Of a stretch of 7,461 nucleotides of DNA, positions 5,823 through 7,461 are shown in pieces; the first letter of the stretch is position 1; each line of letters opens with the position of its first letter. The stretch is from Candidatus Cloacimonadota bacterium (GTDB lineage: Bacteria; Muiribacteriota; UBA6191; JACPRK01). Location of the stretch: positions 1 to 7,461 of the forward strand of contig JAJFLN010000656.1 of assembly GCA_021772705.1 (NCBI GenBank), given 5' to 3'. The translations under genes were made by a program, and so were the position numbers. The notes beneath the pieces are model-generated. The model saw only the letters and a list, made by a program, of their open reading frames with translations, was not told the DNA's origin and made no database searches.

Positions 5823-6706
5823 CTGAACAGATCCAAGAATTCTTGCAGAGTGTGGGCCACCGGTACAGTGAAAAATCGCTGATCCTTCACCACTACAGCC
5901 TGGGCAAGCTGGCGCAGTTCTGCCAGGAGCGCGGTCTCGAGCTGGCCGAGTTTCGAGTCGAAGAGTTGGCAGCGTTCCATCGCTGGCTGCTAGGGTGCAA
6001 CATCTCCCAAGCCACTCTTTGCATCATCTTGCGTAGCGCCAGACTCTTCTTGAAGTGGGCCTACCGTACGGAGCGAATTCTGTTTGATGTCGAGACGTAT
6101 GATTTTCCAGTCAAAGCGGCGACCCCTCAGAACCCACCGACGGTGCAGGTGATGCGACGGCTTTTGGAGCTGCCTGACCAGACCCCCAGGGGCCTTCGAG
6201 ACCGACTACTTTTGGAGCTTCTCTACGTGCTGGGTTTGCGTCGCACCGAATGCTGCTCTTTGGACCTTGGTCACTTCAACTTCGCCGAGGCCACGGTGGT
6301 TATTACCGGCAAGGGTGGCGACGAGAGGCTGTTGCCGCTGAGTCCGGGTCTGTTCGCCACGACTCAAAACTATCTCGAGCAGGGACGAGCGCAACTGGTC
6401 AGGGGACCTGGTGAACAAGCTCTCTTGCTCAACTCCACAGGTGGCCGGCTCGATGGCGGTGTGCTCTACGCCATCGTGCGAAGGTACGGTCGAGTTCTGG
6501 GTCTCAAGCTCAAGCCACATCTTCTCCGCCATGCGTGCGCCACTCACCTCATCGAAGCTGGCATGGAACACGACCAGGTCCAGCAGCTCCTCGGGCATCG
6601 CTGCGTCAAGTCCACTCAACGCTATACCCGGATTCGCCCCTGCGAGCTAGGCAAGGAGTTCGTCGCCGCCCACCCTCGTGCTGTTGTCGAGGCGGTCGGT
6701 GATTGA
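5819..6706 (+). CDS. Tyrosine recombinase, second of trio (295 aa)
   Basis: This is a second complete tyrosine recombinase, clearly divergent in sequence from the first. It has a core-binding domain at about residues 1-95 and a catalytic domain at about 105-290. The active-site residues are R141 in LGLRRTE, K165 in TGKGGDER, H234/R237 in HLLRH, H260 in LLGHRC and Y269 in QRYTRI. The GTG start at 5819 overlaps the previous stop by 4 nt, and GGGAG (5806-5810) lies 8 nt upstream. Its 3' end overlaps the third gene. Two active recombinases in tandem could form a XerCD-like heterotetramer, each cutting one strand pair; that is inference. Confidence 0.92.
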   Translation: MTEQIQEFLQSVGHRYSEKSLILHHYSLGKLAQFCQERGLELAEFRVEELAAFHRWLLGCNISQATLCIILRSARLFLKWAYRTERILFDVETYDFPVKAATPQNPPTVQVMRRLLELPDQTPRGLRDRLLLELLYVLGLRRTECCSLDLGHFNFAEATVVITGKGGDERLLPLSPGLFATTQNYLEQGRAQLVRGPGEQALLLNSTGGRLDGGVLYAIVRRYGRVLGLKLKPHLLRHACATHLIEAGMEHDQVQQLLGHRCVKSTQRYTRIRPCELGKEFVAAHPRAVVEAVGD

Positions 6707-7394
6707 GGAGCACCTCGAGAGCCTCAGGGCTTCATACTCCGAGACCACCGTCAGCATCGCCGCTGGCTGGCTGACAAAACTTGCAGAGTTTGGTGCTGAC
6801 CGGGAGCTCACCGAGCTGGGTCCCCGCGAGCTGAACAACTGGCATCGGCAGCTCGCTTGGATGCCCGGCCCCAGTGGCCAACTCTATTCCCAGAACACCG
6901 TGAATCAAGCCGTGGGCGCGACCCGCCGTTTCTATCGTTGGGCCCTGGCCGAGGGACACATCAGCTCGGACCCGACCGCTGGCATTGTCACTCGAGCAGC
7001 TAAGAACACGGTCTCCTCGAAACTTGATTTCACGCCAGCTCAGACCCGTAGACTTCTGGGCTCCTTGGACCTGGAGCGCCCCACCGGTATTCGGGACAGA
7101 GCCGTGCTGGGGGTGCTGCTTGAGACCCAAATCTCGCGGCCCGCCTGCTCTCGAATCGACTTGGCCCACCTACAGCTCGACACCGGGGCACTGCTCACCC
7201 ATGGCCGAAGCCAACAGATTCACAGTCTCAGCGAGGGGTTATTGGCAGACCTACAGCGCTATCTCCAGGAGGCCCGACCGCTACTGGTGACCAGTCCGTG
7301 CGAGGCACTGTTGCTCAATGTCAACGGCGGTCGTTTGTCCGGGGCCTCGATCCAGCAGCTCGTTCACTATCACCGCACCAGCTGCGGACTGTAG
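6699..7394 (+). CDS. Third recombinase of trio, catalytically degenerate and truncated (231 aa)
   Basis: This is a tyrosine-recombinase-fold protein that cannot be an active enzyme as read. The core-binding domain (about residues 1-100, with YSQNTVNQAVGATRRFYRWAL) is well kept. The catalytic domain starts normally (PTGIRDRAVLG) but the arginine box reads TQISRPACSRIDL: aligned with the second recombinase, the catalytic R becomes S146 and the following E becomes A149. The lysine hairpin reads LTHGRSQQ, without the expected GKG. The frame stops at 7392-7394 before the HxxR, H and Y motifs. The GTG at 6699 is preferred over the GTG at 6678 because GAGG (6689-6692) sits 6 nt before it; the gene overlaps the second recombinase's stop by 8 nt. 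It could be an accessory DNA-binding subunit or a decaying gene; a frameshift near the end would extend it past the window. Confidence 0.75.
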   Translation: MIEEHLESLRASYSETTVSIAAGWLTKLAEFGADRELTELGPRELNNWHRQLAWMPGPSGQLYSQNTVNQAVGATRRFYRWALAEGHISSDPTAGIVTRAAKNTVSSKLDFTPAQTRRLLGSLDLERPTGIRDRAVLGVLLETQISRPACSRIDLAHLQLDTGALLTHGRSQQIHSLSEGLLADLQRYLQEARPLLVTSPCEALLLNVNGGRLSGASIQQLVHYHRTSCGL

Positions 7395-7461
7395 CCAACC
7401 TGACCTTCTCTTCTTAGTCGAGATCTGTGCCCTTGCGAGCAGGAATCGCATACCCCGTTAT
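7395..7461. other. Window end after the third recombinase; no gene seen
   Basis: These 67 bases carry no recognisable promoter, terminator or repeat that I can support. The +1 frame relative to the third recombinase is open to the end of the window and may hold its displaced C terminus. Confidence 0.4.

Noticed and set aside
4899..7394. Tn554-type TnpA/TnpB/TnpC set
   Set aside because: The third gene has a clear tyrosine-recombinase core-binding domain and catalytic-domain start, unlike TnpC, so a recombinase trio fits better.
4790..7452. AATCGCATA direct repeat (4790-4798 and 7444-7452) flanking the trio as attachment sites
   Set aside because: A 9-bp match is expected many times by chance in 7.5 kb; without the true right end it is not evidence for att sites.

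Overview
This 7.5 kb window looks like part of a mobile genetic element in a bacterium of moderately high GC content. I judge this from G/C-rich third codon positions, frequent GTG starts, Shine-Dalgarno sites and intrinsic terminators. I cannot place the host more precisely. There is no rRNA, tRNA, ordinary housekeeping gene or CRISPR array.

Layout, left to right. (1) Positions 1-285 hold an intrinsic terminator, a 30-bp near-perfect palindrome and a leader able to fold into a three-way junction. (2) Positions 286-864 encode a 192-aa, catalytic-domain-only tyrosine recombinase with every catalytic residue present. (3) Positions 856-1170 are a non-coding block of about ten consecutive hairpins, ending in a terminator for the opposite strand. 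(4) A Cro/C1-type regulator runs leftward (1525 to 1178). It is separated by an AT-rich, repeat-bearing control region from a rightward set of genes. (5) That set opens with an unrecognised 98-aa protein (1682-1978), followed without a gap by an 875-aa primase/ATPase (1979-4606). The primase carries a CHC2 zinc finger, a TOPRIM core, a P-loop region and a probable C-terminal winged helix. (6) Positions 4607-4898 hold short repeats resembling iterons, a hairpin, a possible promoter and a possible 42-aa leader ORF. (7) Three tightly overlapping tyrosine recombinase genes follow (4899-5822, 5819-6706, 6699-7394). The first two have complete catalytic sets; the third has lost the catalytic residues I can align and stops before the C-terminal half of the active site.

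How the genes may work together (inference): three consecutive, overlapping tyrosine recombinases are the hallmark of RIT (recombinase-in-trio) elements. Here they sit directly after a replication module (primase/ATPase plus an iteron-like region) under a divergent repressor-like gene. This suggests an integrative element that may excise, replicate and reintegrate, loosely comparable to SCC elements (helicase plus serine recombinases) or tycheposons (replication genes plus a tyrosine recombinase). The separate mini-recombinase with its structured flanks may be a second, nested or neighbouring element. The right boundary of the element is not visible in the window.
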